DNA of 47,815 nucleotides from NCBI GenBank assembly GCA_030431435.1, contig JAUIJI010000007.1, positions 1 through 47,815 on the forward strand, written 5' to 3'. Numbering within the stretch: position 1 is the first letter of the stretch; every line of letters begins with the position of its first letter. The notes beneath the pieces were generated by a model, which was given only the letters and a program-made list of their open reading frames with translations, made no database searches and was not told the origin of the DNA. A program made the translations under genes and the position numbers. This stretch comes from Alphaproteobacteria bacterium. GTDB taxonomy: Bacteria; Pseudomonadota; Alphaproteobacteria; Sphingomonadales; Sphingomonadaceae. Positions 16,159-24,512 of the stretch are shown here, piece by piece.

Positions 16159-17697
16159 TCAGGCGATGCGGATATCGAGCAGGGTCGGCGTGTTCTGGCC
16201 AAAGCTCCAGCCCAGCGCATCGTCCAGTTCATCCACGCTGGTAACGGTGCGCGCCGCCACGCCCTGCGCCTCTGCCAGCTTTGTGAAATCGAGGCCGGTC
16301 AGGTCGCAGCCAGGAACGTGGTTCATGCCGAATTCGCCCGAAAAACCGGTGAGCGCAGCGTAGGCCGAGTTGTTCAGGATGCAGAAGCTGGTGTTGGTCT
16401 GCTCCTGAAACGCCGTGAACAACCCCTGGATCGTGTACATCGCAGCGCCATCGCCCAGCACCGCGATCACCTTGTCATCCTGCCCCATGGCAACGCCCAG
16501 CGCACCGGGCAGCGAATAGCCAAGGCCGCCGCTGGCGCAGGAATAGAAGCCGCCCTCGCGGGTGATCGGAAGGGTGACATGCTCAGGACCGCGCGCGGTG
16601 GGCGCTTCTTCCACGATCACTGCCTCTTGCGGGCGCAATGCGGCCAAGCGTTTGAGTACATAGGCCGCGGTCATTTCCGGATCGGGATCGATCAGCTGGT
16701 GCGTCGTCCCGGTGAAATCGCGTGCGGGCAGTCGCTCTGTCAGGCTCTCAAACCCATTGCGGATATCGCCCAGCACACCGCTGCCGCCGGGAAGGTTGGA
16801 AAGGTGCTGCGGATCATCGGACAGCGCCATCAGCTGTGCACCTTCGGGCCAGTGCGGGCCGCTGCCCTCTACGTGATAGGTAAATACCGGCGCGCCTGCG
16901 ACCAGGATTGCATCATGCGGGGCAAGCGCGTCGCGGATCTGGTCTCGCCATGCGTTGAGGAAGCCTGCGAATTGCGGATGGTCCTCGGGGAAGGTCTCGC
17001 GCGCGGCATAGGGCGCCGCCCAGACCGACAGGCCGGTTTTTTCGGCCAGCGCAATTGCGGCATCCCATGCGCCGCCATTGGCGGCTGCCGTGCCGATCAC
17101 CAGTGCGGGATTCTTCGCATCCTTTATCATCTCGGCGATGCGGCTGATCCCGGCGGGATCGGGCATGGTGCGCAAGCTCAGGTCCGGCAGGGCGGGCATG
17201 GCGCATTCGCGCTCCCAGTCATCCACCGGGATGGACACGAATACCGGACCCATAGGCGGGGTCAGCGCCACGGCGAAGGCACGCGCCAGCGCGAGCGGTA
17301 CGTCCTCGGCTCGCGCAGGTTCGATGGCGAACTTGACGTATGGCCGCGGGAATTCGGTCGGGCGTTCCGCGCCCAGGAACGGGTCATGCGGCAGGATCGA
17401 ACGCGCCTGCTGGCCAGCGGTCACCACGATGGGGGCGTTGTTCTTCCAGGCGGTGAAGAGGTTGCCCAGCGAATGGCCCGTGCCTGCCGAAGAATGGAGG
17501 TTCACCAGCGCAGGCTTGCCGGAAGAGCGGGCAAAGCCATCGGCCATCCCCATGACCACCGCTTCATTGAGGCCCATCACATATGGGAAGGGCATGCCTT
17601 TGAGCATCGGCAGTTCGGTGCTGCCCGGATTGCCGAACAGGCGGTCCACGCCGAAATGCCGGAATACGGCAAAGCTTGCTTCTCTAACGTTGGTCAT
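16159..17697 (-). CDS. Benzoylformate decarboxylase-like TPP enzyme
   Basis: Thiamine-diphosphate enzyme, 512 residues from the ATG at 17697 (GAGAGAA site). Strong match to benzoylformate decarboxylase: GNPGSTELP with S26 (same number as Pseudomonas BFD), TPP-activating E45, H68 in NLHSSAGTGHS, and active-site H275 in GAPVFTYHVEG (H70 and H281 in BFD). TPP/Mg motif LGDGAAMY starts near 414, with LNNSAY about 25 residues on. It would decarboxylate an aryl-glyoxylate to an aryl-aldehyde. Last gene of the ALDH-ligW-MFS operon, 7 bp after the MFS stop. An aromatic 2-oxoacid substrate fits the context, but other phenylglyoxylate-like acids are possible. Confidence 0.88.
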   Translation of the reverse strand: MTNVREASFAVFRHFGVDRLFGNPGSTELPMLKGMPFPYVMGLNEAVVMGMADGFARSSGKPALVNLHSSAGTGHSLGNLFTAWKNNAPIVVTAGQQARSILPHDPFLGAERPTEFPRPYVKFAIEPARAEDVPLALARAFAVALTPPMGPVFVSIPVDDWERECAMPALPDLSLRTMPDPAGISRIAEMIKDAKNPALVIGTAAANGGAWDAAIALAEKTGLSVWAAPYAARETFPEDHPQFAGFLNAWRDQIRDALAPHDAILVAGAPVFTYHVEGSGPHWPEGAQLMALSDDPQHLSNLPGGSGVLGDIRNGFESLTERLPARDFTGTTHQLIDPDPEMTAAYVLKRLAALRPQEAVIVEEAPTARGPEHVTLPITREGGFYSCASGGLGYSLPGALGVAMGQDDKVIAVLGDGAAMYTIQGLFTAFQEQTNTSFCILNNSAYAALTGFSGEFGMNHVPGCDLTGLDFTKLAEAQGVAARTVTSVDELDDALGWSFGQNTPTLLDIRIA

Positions 17698-17704
17698 TGT
17701 TCTC

Positions 17705-19330
17705 TCAGACTTGTTCGCCACCTGCACGGGCGCGTTCGAGGATGCTGTCTTCGTCCTTGCGGAAGCGCCACAGCACGATCAACAACAGGATCACGATGAA
17801 CGGGCAGACAAGGTTCACCGAAATGATCGCATTGGCGAGGTCGCCGCCGTTCTGGTCCGAAATGATACCCACGAAATAGGGGCCAAGGCCAAGGCCGAGC
17901 AGCGTCTGGATGATCATGTAGGTGGAGAAGGTGATGCCCCTCATGCGCGGCAGCACCAGCCCCAGCATCAGCGCATAAGCGGGCGGCAGCCACAGCGTCA
18001 GGATCAGGCTGTAGATCACGAAGCGCAGGTAGAAATCGCCCGTTGTCTCGGCGCTGTATGTCCAGATGCCGAAGAAGGGGCTGATCGCGAGGCTGGCGAG
18101 GACCAGCCACACCATGCCGCGCTGGCCCATCTTTCCGGAAAGGAAATCGGACAGCGGGCCAGCCACCAGCGGGCCGATCACGCCGAGGAAGGCTGCGAGC
18201 AGGCCGAACTGAACGCCCGCCTGCGCCGGAGTGAGGCCGAAGTCGCGGATCAGCAGCGAAGGGGTAAAGCCCATCACGCCGTAATTGATCGCGGTCTGCA
18301 ATCCGCCCATCACCATCAGCAGGATCAGGCTGGGGCTGAGGATCACATTGTAGGCTGGGCGATCAGTCAGCTTGAAGCTCTGGAACAGGTTGAGCACGAC
18401 AAAGGCACCGAATGCGGCGACGCCCCATTGCAGGACGTGGGGGTCAAGCTGGAAGCCATAGATGTCGAGCGCCGGGCGCGGTGAGTAGCCTTGCGTGATC
18501 GAGACAAGCGCGTAGGCACCTGTAAGGATCACGGCCAGTCCGACGAGGTTGATCGTCCATTGCTTCGCCCCGGCATCGCGCCGCCACAGGTAATACCAGT
18601 TCGTGCCGGGTACGACAGATCCGAGGACATTGGCGCTGGCCTTGAACGGGGCAGGGTCAGGCGGGGTCTCGATCCCGTCCATCGCGCCGCGAACCGGCTC
18701 CTTCAGGCGATAGATCAGGTAGGCCAGCGGAAACCCGGGGAGGGAGGCGACGATGAAGGCGAATTGCCATCCGGCAAAATCCATCGGCGCGCCGCCGTCT
18801 GCGTAGCGGGTGTCCCACCATTCGGCGACGATGCCGCCCACGGTCATCGACAGGCCGAGGCCGAGTGCGAGGCCTATGCCGAGCCCTGCCATGCCCACAC
18901 CGCGACGGCTCTTGGGAAAGGTATCGAAGATGATCGAATTGGCGGCTGGCTGCGTCGCGCCTTCGCCAATGCCCACGCCGATGCGCGAAATGGCAAGCAA
19001 GGCAAATCCGCTGGCAAAGGCCGCCATCCCGGCAAACAGGCTCCAGGTGGCGAGGCAGATGGCGAGCAGCTTTGTACGCACCCAGCCATCCACCAGGCGA
19101 CCCAGCGGCAGCGAGAACAGCGCGTAGAACAGCGCGAACACGGTGCCGTAAAGCAGCCCAAGCTCTGCATCGCCAATGCCCAGGTCTTCGCGGATATTGG
19201 TGGCGAGGATCGACAGTATCTGCCGGTCGAGCAGGCTCATCGCCTGCGCGGCGGAAACCAGCGTCAGCGCATACCAGCCATAGCGGCTGACGCGGTTCGC
19301 ATCAGCTTTCGTGTCGGCGCTTGTGGCCAT
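17705..19330 (-). CDS. MFS transporter in the LigW operon
   Basis: 541 residues, 12 or more predicted membrane segments. N-terminal TM1 contains SLLDRQILSILATNI; the loop after TM2 has LPLGRLVDGWVRTK (MFS signature), and RIGVGIGEGATQPAANSIIFDTFP resembles Spinster-type MFS proteins. A long hydrophilic loop with PFKASANVLGSVVPGTNWYYLWRRDAGAKQW lies mid-protein, making it longer than most MFS permeases. ATG at 19330 with a GGGAGAGG site. It sits 40 bp after ligW and 7 bp before the BFD gene, so it probably imports the substrate of this operon. Import versus export cannot be read from sequence. Confidence 0.9.
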   Translation of the reverse strand: MATSADTKADANRVSRYGWYALTLVSAAQAMSLLDRQILSILATNIREDLGIGDAELGLLYGTVFALFYALFSLPLGRLVDGWVRTKLLAICLATWSLFAGMAAFASGFALLAISRIGVGIGEGATQPAANSIIFDTFPKSRRGVGMAGLGIGLALGLGLSMTVGGIVAEWWDTRYADGGAPMDFAGWQFAFIVASLPGFPLAYLIYRLKEPVRGAMDGIETPPDPAPFKASANVLGSVVPGTNWYYLWRRDAGAKQWTINLVGLAVILTGAYALVSITQGYSPRPALDIYGFQLDPHVLQWGVAAFGAFVVLNLFQSFKLTDRPAYNVILSPSLILLMVMGGLQTAINYGVMGFTPSLLIRDFGLTPAQAGVQFGLLAAFLGVIGPLVAGPLSDFLSGKMGQRGMVWLVLASLAISPFFGIWTYSAETTGDFYLRFVIYSLILTLWLPPAYALMLGLVLPRMRGITFSTYMIIQTLLGLGLGPYFVGIISDQNGGDLANAIISVNLVCPFIVILLLIVLWRFRKDEDSILERARAGGEQV

Positions 19331-19370
19331 AGTCTCGATCCTCTCCCTCCGCGCCAGACTGCGCCAGAAC

Positions 19371-20426
19371 TTACAGTTTGAACAGGCCTTCCGCGTTGGT
19401 CTGGAAGAATTTCTTCAGCGTTTCTGCGGGCAGGTCCATATCGTCCAGCAGTTCCACCTCGGCAGGCACATACTGATAGGGATAGTCCATCGCATACATC
19501 ACGCGGTCTTCGCCCATGACGTCCATCATCAGGCGGATCGAGGCGGGAGAGGGCAAGCCGCTGGTGGTGCCCCAGACATTGTTGCGCAGGTAATAATGGA
19601 GCGGGTGCTGCAAGGGCTTCAGGCGCTCGTAACGCTGCGAGCGGACACCGGCGTTGAACATGTAGTTCAGCCGGTCGATCCAGAACGGCAGGCCTTCCGC
19701 ACCGTGGCCCAGCACCAGCTGCAGGTCCGGATAGCGGTCAAACACGCCGGTCGTGAGCAGGCGCAGGGCGTGGTAGCTGGTTTCGATCGCAAAGCCGAAA
19801 ACGGCGCCTTCAAGGCCTGCTTCCACCATGCCGCCGATCATGTTGTCGGGCGGGCCTTGCGGGTGGATGTAGAGCGGGATGCCTTCTTCGGCGCAGGTGC
19901 GCAGGATCGGGTCGAACTGCGGCTCGTCGAGATAGGTCCCGTGGGTGTGGCTGTTCACCTGCACGCCGTGGAAGCCCAGCTCGGCCTTGCCGCGCTTCAG
20001 TTCTGCAGCGGACCATTCCGGGTCCTGCGGGGCGATGGCGGTCATGCCGTAGAAACGATCGGGATATTTCTCGCACGCCGCAGCGAGCTGGTCGTTGGCG
20101 CGGCTTGCGATGCCTTTCGCTTCCTCGACATCGTGGATCGACTGCACGCCGGGGCTGGTCAGCGCCAGCACCGCCTTGTCGATTCCGGCATCGTCCATCG
20201 CTGCGATGCGCAGTTCGCCAAGATCGAGCAGGCGCTCGCGGATGAAGGTCGTGCGTTCTGAGGGCGAGGTTCCGTAGAAACCCCACAGGGACACGGTGCC
20301 CTTGTCGGCCTTGCCTTCCTTCACCAGCCGCAGGATCGCGTCCATCTGCTCGGCAGTGGCAAAGGCTTCCTCTGTGGCGATGCGCAGGTAGCCGCGATCA
20401 CCGCCGGTCTTGAGTTCGTGAGACAT
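19371..20426 (-). CDS. ligW: 5-Carboxyvanillate decarboxylase, LigW-type amidohydrolase
   Basis: Metal-dependent, non-oxidative decarboxylase of 5-carboxyvanillate to vanillate, the last step of biphenyl (5,5'-dehydrodivanillate) lignin-unit breakdown. 351 residues from the ATG at 20426; an upstream TTG would add two residues. The Mn-site residues are E19 (ATEEAF), H188 (YIHPQG) and D314 (YAMDYPYQY), exactly the numbers I recall for LigW from Novosphingobium and Sphingobium. H241 and R252 also align. TIM-barrel amidohydrolase, ACMSD-like. It starts 6 bp after the ALDH stop. No ligXYZ genes are visible here. High confidence in family; substrate could also be a related meta-carboxy phenolic acid. 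Confidence 0.92.
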   Translation of the reverse strand: MSHELKTGGDRGYLRIATEEAFATAEQMDAILRLVKEGKADKGTVSLWGFYGTSPSERTTFIRERLLDLGELRIAAMDDAGIDKAVLALTSPGVQSIHDVEEAKGIASRANDQLAAACEKYPDRFYGMTAIAPQDPEWSAAELKRGKAELGFHGVQVNSHTHGTYLDEPQFDPILRTCAEEGIPLYIHPQGPPDNMIGGMVEAGLEGAVFGFAIETSYHALRLLTTGVFDRYPDLQLVLGHGAEGLPFWIDRLNYMFNAGVRSQRYERLKPLQHPLHYYLRNNVWGTTSGLPSPASIRLMMDVMGEDRVMYAMDYPYQYVPAEVELLDDMDLPAETLKKFFQTNAEGLFKL

Positions 20427-20432
20427 TTTCAA

Positions 20433-21866
20433 TTACCCCTCGTGAACCGCTTTCAGCACCATGCAGGCTTTCACGCCTTCGGGGCCGTCTTCGCTGCCGT
20501 GGCCGGACCACTTCACCCCGCCGAACGGAGCATCCGCGCCGCCGATCATGTGGGTGTTGACGCCAACCATGCCGGCTTCGAGCTGGTCTGCCAGGCGGCG
20601 CTGGCGATAGACATCGTTCGTCCAGCTGTAAGCGGCGAGGCCATAGGGCAGGCGGTTTGCCTCGGCGATCATGTCTTCTTCCGAACGGTAGGGATTGATG
20701 ATCGCGACGGGGCCGAACGGCTCCTCGTTCATGATGTCGGCATCCAGCGGCACTTCGGAAATGACGCTGGGCTCGAAGAAGAAGCCCTGGTTGCCGATGC
20801 GCTTGCCGCCGGTGCCCAGCTTGGCGCCCTTGTCCACCGCATTGGCGATGAACTTGTCGATCGCTTCGGGTCGGCGCGGGTTGGCCATCGGGCCCATGGT
20901 GGTGCCATCGACCAGGCCATCGCCCACGACCTGCGCCTTGGCACCTTCGATAAAGCCGTCACGGAACTTCTCGAACACGTCTTCCTGCACGATGAAGCGC
21001 GTGGGCGAAACGCAGACCTGACCGGCATTGCGATACTTGCCGCCCACGCAATTCTGCAGCGCCTTGTCCACGTCAGCATCGTTGAACACCAGCACCGGGC
21101 CATGTCCGCCCAGTTCCATGGTGGTGCGCTGCATGTTCTCGGTGGCGAGACGGGCGAGGTGCTTGCCGACAACGGTCGAGCCGGTGAAGGACAACTTGCG
21201 GATGATGGGCGAGCCGAGCAGGTGGGTGCTCACTTCATCGGGCACGCCGAACACGGCCTGCGCCACCTCCTTGGGAAGGCCAGCATCGAGCAGGCACTGC
21301 AGCACGCCAAGCGCGGATGCCGGGGTTTCCTCGGCACTCTTGAGGATGACCGAACAGCCCGCGGCAATCGGCGCGCCGAGCTTGCGGCCCGGATTGCCGA
21401 GCGGGAAGTTCCACGGCGCGAATGCGGCAACGGGGCCGACCGGTTCCCACCGCACGGTGGAGCGGGTGCCCTCAGGCCGCACCAGTTCGCGGCCGTAGAT
21501 GCGCGAGCATTCGCCAGCGTAGAAATTGAACAGGCCGACGTTCATCATCAGCTCGATCTTGGCTTCGTGAACCGGCTTGCCTTCTTCCATGGTGGCGATG
21601 CGGGCCATGTCGTCCGCCCGCTCCATCATCAGGCGGGCCGCGCCCTGCAGCACATGCGCGCGCTCCTGCGGGGTGGACTTGCGCCAGATCCTGAAACCGC
21701 GCTGCGCGACTTCGAGCGCACGGTCGAGGTCTGCCGCCTCTGCAAGCGGAAGTTCGGCCAGCGTTTCGCCCGTCACCGGATTGACGACATCAAAGGTGCG
21801 GCGGCCACCGCCGGACACCTTCTCGCCATCGATGATCATGTGGAGGGAGGGATAGTCGGTCATCAT
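20433..21866 (-). CDS. NAD(P)-dependent aldehyde dehydrogenase
   Basis: 477 residues, full-length ALDH. Motifs: APWNFP with N153, catalytic base E251 in MELGGHGP, nucleophile C285 in NAGQVCVSPTR, and NEEPFGP near 383. Closest in style to succinate-semialdehyde and aromatic aldehyde dehydrogenases (GabD branch). First gene of the ALDH-ligW-MFS-BFD unit: ligW begins 6 bp after its stop. In this context it could oxidise the aldehyde made by the BFD-like enzyme or the vanillin-type products of the stilbene dioxygenase (inference). Start could be 21866 or 21863 (adjacent ATG codons). A dyad lies 87 bp upstream. Confidence 0.92.
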   Translation of the reverse strand: MMTDYPSLHMIIDGEKVSGGGRRTFDVVNPVTGETLAELPLAEAADLDRALEVAQRGFRIWRKSTPQERAHVLQGAARLMMERADDMARIATMEEGKPVHEAKIELMMNVGLFNFYAGECSRIYGRELVRPEGTRSTVRWEPVGPVAAFAPWNFPLGNPGRKLGAPIAAGCSVILKSAEETPASALGVLQCLLDAGLPKEVAQAVFGVPDEVSTHLLGSPIIRKLSFTGSTVVGKHLARLATENMQRTTMELGGHGPVLVFNDADVDKALQNCVGGKYRNAGQVCVSPTRFIVQEDVFEKFRDGFIEGAKAQVVGDGLVDGTTMGPMANPRRPEAIDKFIANAVDKGAKLGTGGKRIGNQGFFFEPSVISEVPLDADIMNEEPFGPVAIINPYRSEEDMIAEANRLPYGLAAYSWTNDVYRQRRLADQLEAGMVGVNTHMIGGADAPFGGVKWSGHGSEDGPEGVKACMVLKAVHEG

Positions 21867-21952
21867 GCGCTCCTGTGCGAGGGAAAGGCGGCAGGTCGCA
21901 CGGCGCTTGCTCTATGGAAAGCGCGTCAATGACCCTACGACTCTCCCAATTC

Positions 21953-21967
21953 GTAAGTTGTGCTTAC
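21953..21967 (-). promoter_or_regulatory. Candidate operator upstream of the ALDH-ligW operon
   Basis: Dyad GTAAG-N5-CTTAC at 21953-21967, flanked by AATT on both outer sides (one-base offset), within an AT-rich island in an otherwise GC-rich 148-bp gap. It is the only clear symmetrical motif before the operon, and its placement fits a transcription-factor site. Regulator unknown; none is encoded next to it. Confidence 0.45.
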
Positions 21968-22014
21968 AATTGTGAGGGCGCGGGCGCGCTGTCAACGGGG
22001 TCTATCGTCGAACC

Positions 22015-23427
22015 CTATCGACCCAGCGCCTCCAGCCGTTCCACTTCCTCGCCATAGGGCTTGATCGCGCGCCACATGAAGAAGGTGGCCGTGGGCATGA
22101 ACACGCCTGCCACGATCAGCAATGCCTGCCACAGCTTCTGCGGATCGCCCACAACCAGATCGCTGACCGTGCCGATCACGAAACTGCCCATCGCGCCGAA
22201 GAAGGTGAACATGAACAGGTAGAATGCCGTCACCTGCCCGCGCATTTCATTGGGGGCGATGCGCTGGATCGCGGCGTTCTGTGCCGGGGCTCCGGCAAGG
22301 CCGCACAGCGCCGTCATCGCCATGCAGAACAGCGCAAGCTCGCCCGTCGGCATCAGCGGCGCAGCGATGGCGAAGGTGGTGGTGCAGGTGAAGATGATCG
22401 CGCAGGCACGGATGTTCCCGTCCTTGTACTTGCGGTTCATCCAGCTGACGAAAATCCCGCCCACGATGATGCCGGTGATGCTGGCAGCAAAGATCAGCGG
22501 GCCCAACAGGTTGCCGATCTCCGCCTCGTCCCAGCCATAGGTGCGGGTGATGAACGGCACGCGCCAGGCGGGCAGCCCCTGGCTTTCGATGGCAGATAGC
22601 GCCAGCGCGCCGAACAGCGGCCAGTAGACCGCGCCGCGCACATTGATCGCCTTCAGCGCGTCGAGACCGGTGAAGGCGAGGATCTTGCGGCCGATGGGCG
22701 CATCTTCGGGCAGCAGCCTTGTCGCATCGGGCGGAAGGCGGCGCGGCGGCTCTCGCACCATCAGGAACAGCACCGCGGCAAACAGCCCCGGTGCGCCAAT
22801 CATCAGCAGGATCAGCTGCCAGCTGAAGATTTCGAGACCAAGAAAGCCGATCCGCTCTGGCATGGTGTCAGTCCAGGCGATCAGCTGCCCGCCGCCCCAG
22901 GTGCCGAGCGACTGGCCCAGCACGAAGCCGACCTGCACCAGCGCGAAGACCAGCGGCGTGCGGATCGGGCGGAAAGCGTCAGCCAGCAACGAGTAGGAGC
23001 CCGGCCCATGCGCCGCACCGCCCGCGCCCACGAACAGACGTGTGCCGACCAGTTGCGAGAAGCTCTGCGCCAACCCGCCCAGCGCGGTGATGAAGCCGAC
23101 CACCGCGATCCCGGCGGACAGCACATATTTGCGCGGATAGATATCGACGAGGCGCGACAGCGGGATGCCGACGAACACGAAAGCGACCACGCTGGCCGGG
23201 CCGAGCAGGAAGCCCAGCGCGGTATCGCTAAGGCCGAAGCTGCCCTTCATCTTCTCGGCCAGCATGGCGAAAACCGTGGTGTCGAAGAAAGTGATGAACA
23301 TGGTCAGCACGATCACGAACAGCGCAAACCAGCCCCTGCCCTCGCTCGGCCATGGCATTGGCGCGGCTTGTGCCTTGACTTCATCGCCCGCGATGGTTGC
23401 TGCGGGCGCACCCGGGGTTAGCGCCAT
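22015..23427 (-). CDS. MFS transporter upstream of the LigW operon
   Basis: 470 residues from the ATG at 23427, chosen for its AGAGG site; an in-frame ATG at 23493 would add 22 polar residues. Twelve hydrophobic segments; TM1 contains MFITFFDTTVFAMLAEKM, the loop after TM2 has IPLSRLVDIYPRKYV, and RLFVGAGGAAHGPGSYSLLADAF matches MFS motif C-like spacing. Same general branch as the transporter at 17705-19330, giving three MFS permeases within 15 kb. Divergent from the SnoaL-like gene, with a shared ~125-bp promoter region. Substrate probably a lignin-type aromatic by context. Confidence 0.88.
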   Translation of the reverse strand: MALTPGAPAATIAGDEVKAQAAPMPWPSEGRGWFALFVIVLTMFITFFDTTVFAMLAEKMKGSFGLSDTALGFLLGPASVVAFVFVGIPLSRLVDIYPRKYVLSAGIAVVGFITALGGLAQSFSQLVGTRLFVGAGGAAHGPGSYSLLADAFRPIRTPLVFALVQVGFVLGQSLGTWGGGQLIAWTDTMPERIGFLGLEIFSWQLILLMIGAPGLFAAVLFLMVREPPRRLPPDATRLLPEDAPIGRKILAFTGLDALKAINVRGAVYWPLFGALALSAIESQGLPAWRVPFITRTYGWDEAEIGNLLGPLIFAASITGIIVGGIFVSWMNRKYKDGNIRACAIIFTCTTTFAIAAPLMPTGELALFCMAMTALCGLAGAPAQNAAIQRIAPNEMRGQVTAFYLFMFTFFGAMGSFVIGTVSDLVVGDPQKLWQALLIVAGVFMPTATFFMWRAIKPYGEEVERLEALGR

Positions 23428-23553
23428 TGGGAATGCCTCTTCCGTTTCCGTTTTCTCGCCACTGCCCTTCGCATCCCCGGCTGCGGAAGGCATAGACGCA
23501 GATCAAACAAGCGTCGCAAATTGTCGCGATTCGTATTCGAGAGGAGAAGCTGA

Positions 23554-24069
23554 ATGAAATATCCGGAGAACTACGCGCAGGACCGTGCCGAGATCGAGGA
23601 TCTCATGTCGCGCTACCTGTTCGCCATGGATTACAATGACTTCGATACCTACGCCGATACCTTCACCGAGGATGGCACGCTGGATTATGCCACCGGTTCG
23701 GTGACGGGCCGCGAAAACATCCGCGCCGAAGCCAGGCTGTTCAAGGAGCGCGTCGGCAAGATGTTCGTGGATACGGACGGCAACCCCTCGCTGCTGCGCC
23801 ACGTGCTGTGCCATTCGACGATCCGCGTGGAGGGCGACAAGGCGTGGCACACCGGTTTCTGGTTCGAGTTCGACAACTCGGGCGAGCGCAACGCCGCCGG
23901 TCGCCAGACCATCGAGATGGGCACCTATGGCATTTACGAAGACCAGCTGAAGCGCGTCGATGGAGAGTGGAAGTTCTACTATCGCAATATCCGCAATGAA
24001 TTCCTCGAAGGGCGCGACTCCGGCACCGTGAACCCGGTGCTGGCGATGGACGCGGCGGCAGCAAAGTAA
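23554..24069 (+). CDS. SnoaL/NTF2-fold protein, candidate gamma-formaldehyde lyase
   Basis: 171 residues with a GAGAGGAGAAG site. NTF2-like cone fold: N-terminal helix with AEIEDLMSRYLFAMDYNDFDTYADTF, then EDGTLDYATGSVTGREN, a strand with LRHVLCHSTIRVEGDKAWHTGFWFEF and a C-terminal DGEWKFYYRNIRNEF. The DxxxLxxxYxxAxDxxDxDxY pattern is the SnoaL_4 type. Sphingomonad LdpA and PcfL, which remove the gamma-carbon of lignin dimers as formaldehyde to give stilbenes, belong to this fold (known from literature, family level only). With a stilbene dioxygenase and formaldehyde oxidation genes nearby, that role is attractive, but SnoaL relatives also include isomerases and dehydratases. Divergent from an MFS gene. 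Confidence 0.8.
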   Translation: MKYPENYAQDRAEIEDLMSRYLFAMDYNDFDTYADTFTEDGTLDYATGSVTGRENIRAEARLFKERVGKMFVDTDGNPSLLRHVLCHSTIRVEGDKAWHTGFWFEFDNSGERNAAGRQTIEMGTYGIYEDQLKRVDGEWKFYYRNIRNEFLEGRDSGTVNPVLAMDAAAAK

Positions 24070-24116
24070 GCCCGGGTGAAGGCGCCATTCATCTGGCCGG
24101 GGCTAGGGGGCGGGCG

Positions 24117-24479
24117 ATGAAACGCCTGCTCCTCGCCTGTGCCCTTGCCATTTGCGCCGCGCCCCTTGCCGCGCAACCGGCAGAACCCGTTCGACTCAAC
24201 CTTGAGCAACGCATGCTGGTGCGCTGTTCCGCCGCCTTCGCCATGGTCGCTTTCAGCCAGGAGAATGGCGACGCGCAGGCGCTGCAATATCCGCCGCTGG
24301 GCGAACGCGGGAAGGAATTCTTCGTGCAGGCCAGCGCGCGGGTGATGAGCGAGACGGCGCTGGATATTGAAGGCATCGAAGCGCAATTGTCTGCCGAGGC
24401 GCAGGATATCCACGACAAGGGCGATCTGCCGCGCGTGATGCCACCTTGTCTTGAACTTCTTGAGCAATCAGGATTGTAG
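24117..24479 (+). CDS. Small secreted protein of unknown function
   Basis: 120 residues. Cleavable signal peptide MKRLLLACALAICAAPLAAQ, then a mature domain of ~100 residues, mostly helical by composition, with two cysteines (RCSAAF and PPCLEL) that could form a disulfide, a pattern seen in small periplasmic proteins of sphingomonads. No enzyme motif recognised. It lies 47 bp after the SnoaL-like gene and 33 bp before fzlA, same strand. Codon use and GC match neighbours, so it looks like a native gene. Confidence 0.75.
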   Translation: MKRLLLACALAICAAPLAAQPAEPVRLNLEQRMLVRCSAAFAMVAFSQENGDAQALQYPPLGERGKEFFVQASARVMSETALDIEGIEAQLSAEAQDIHDKGDLPRVMPPCLELLEQSGL

Positions 24480-24512
24480 TCCAATCGCGCATGCTGCAAG
24501 AGCGGAAGTTCC

